NCBI GenBank assembly: GCA_965205965.1
Contig: CBDBHT010000008.1
Location: 434,001 to 498,000 of the forward strand
Direction: 5' to 3'
Source of the DNA: Bin55 sp965205965
Lineage (GTDB): Bacteria > Pseudomonadota > Gammaproteobacteria > Pseudomonadales > Azotimanducaceae
DNA length: 64,000 nt
The notes beneath the pieces were generated by a model that searched no databases, was not told the origin of the DNA, and saw only the letters and a list, made by a program, of their open reading frames with translations. Each line of letters starts with the position of its first letter. Positions within the stretch are counted from its first letter, which is position 1. Of this stretch, positions 63,969 through 64,000 are shown in pieces. Made by a program: the position numbers and the translations under genes.

Positions 63969-64000
63969 GAATGATTCGCGCCTGGATGCGGGATTGCGTC

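Larger units (their letters stand above)
62624..64000 (-). mobile_element. IS256-family element, copy 3 (window end)
   Basis: Begins on the window at GTTGTGTCAAGAATTTTCTG (62624), the IS256 right inverted repeat, then the 36-bp hairpin. It runs off the right edge at 64000, so its other end is not seen. Inverted relative to copy 2. Confidence 0.85.

Noticed and set aside
62883..63974. Plus-strand frame of 363 codons at the right end
   Set aside because: Antisense of the IS256 transposase; the recurrence of the same frame in other IS256 copies shows it is a by-product of codon bias.

Overview
The window looks like part of a gammaproteobacterial chromosome. It carries lpxC, a dusA-type dihydrouridine synthase, a gltX-type glutamyl-tRNA synthetase, aerobic hemF, coaE, pyk and a PdsR/PdsS two-component pair of the kind known from marine Gammaproteobacteria. 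The housekeeping genes have a modest, fairly A+T-rich base composition and loose spacing. The insertion sequences are visibly G+C-rich. Many orphan subunits, long gene-poor gaps and heavy insertion-sequence load suggest a genome in reductive or unstable evolution, possibly host-associated; that last point is inference.

Layout: 1-1900 is almost empty. 1930-6158 is a cluster of two related secreted proteins of unknown function, a DUF6152 protein and two DUF6644 membrane proteins. 6321-7805 is a pile of insertion-sequence remnants. Then come coaE, a cytochrome oxidase subunit III-like gene with copA, and tRNA-Ala(GGC). 12326-18535 is one IS3-family element split by an IS256-family copy and by a two-IS composite that carries a type I-E-like CRISPR array. 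19103-25035 holds a sigma-region-4-like protein, gltX, lpxC, dusA, the SRP RNA (ffs) and tRNA-Ser(GGA). 25215-27039 is an ISNCY-type element, followed by tRNA-Gly(GCC), hemF, a type IIG restriction-modification enzyme, exbD, a nucleoside transporter and a sirtuin. 37703-47009 holds pdsR/pdsS, a metallo-beta-lactamase-fold hydrolase, a Ser/Thr kinase, a MORN-repeat protein, a TauE-type exporter and pyk. After a decayed IS1595 copy and an acyl-CoA ligase, 50790-64000 is solid insertion-sequence graveyard. By coordinates about 23-24 kb of the 64 kb is IS material.

The main discovery candidate is at 13911-17687. Two direct copies of a 1.13-kb insertion sequence flank about 1.5 kb holding a 28-nt-repeat / 33-nt-spacer CRISPR array, a type IV pilin gene and a phage-type gene. 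The outer ends carry a perfect 10-bp target duplication (CCTCCATGAT) inside an IS3 orfB whose frame is restored when the unit is removed. The inner ends lie in CRISPR repeats cut at the same 10 bp (CGCGTGTACG). This reads as a CRISPR array moved as a composite transposon or as a cointegrated small circle. The flanking IS is an internally deleted relative of a 2.5-kb element at 51818-57309. That element's 733-residue transposase joins a DruA-like DUF4338 domain to an IS4-type DDE domain. The short form lacks both catalytic aspartates, yet four near-identical copies with 10-bp target duplications are present, so it must be moved in trans.

The right end also holds a four-level nest of insertions (51554-58738) that can be unpacked by terminal repeats, target duplications and reading-frame continuity, giving a relative clock for the IS families.
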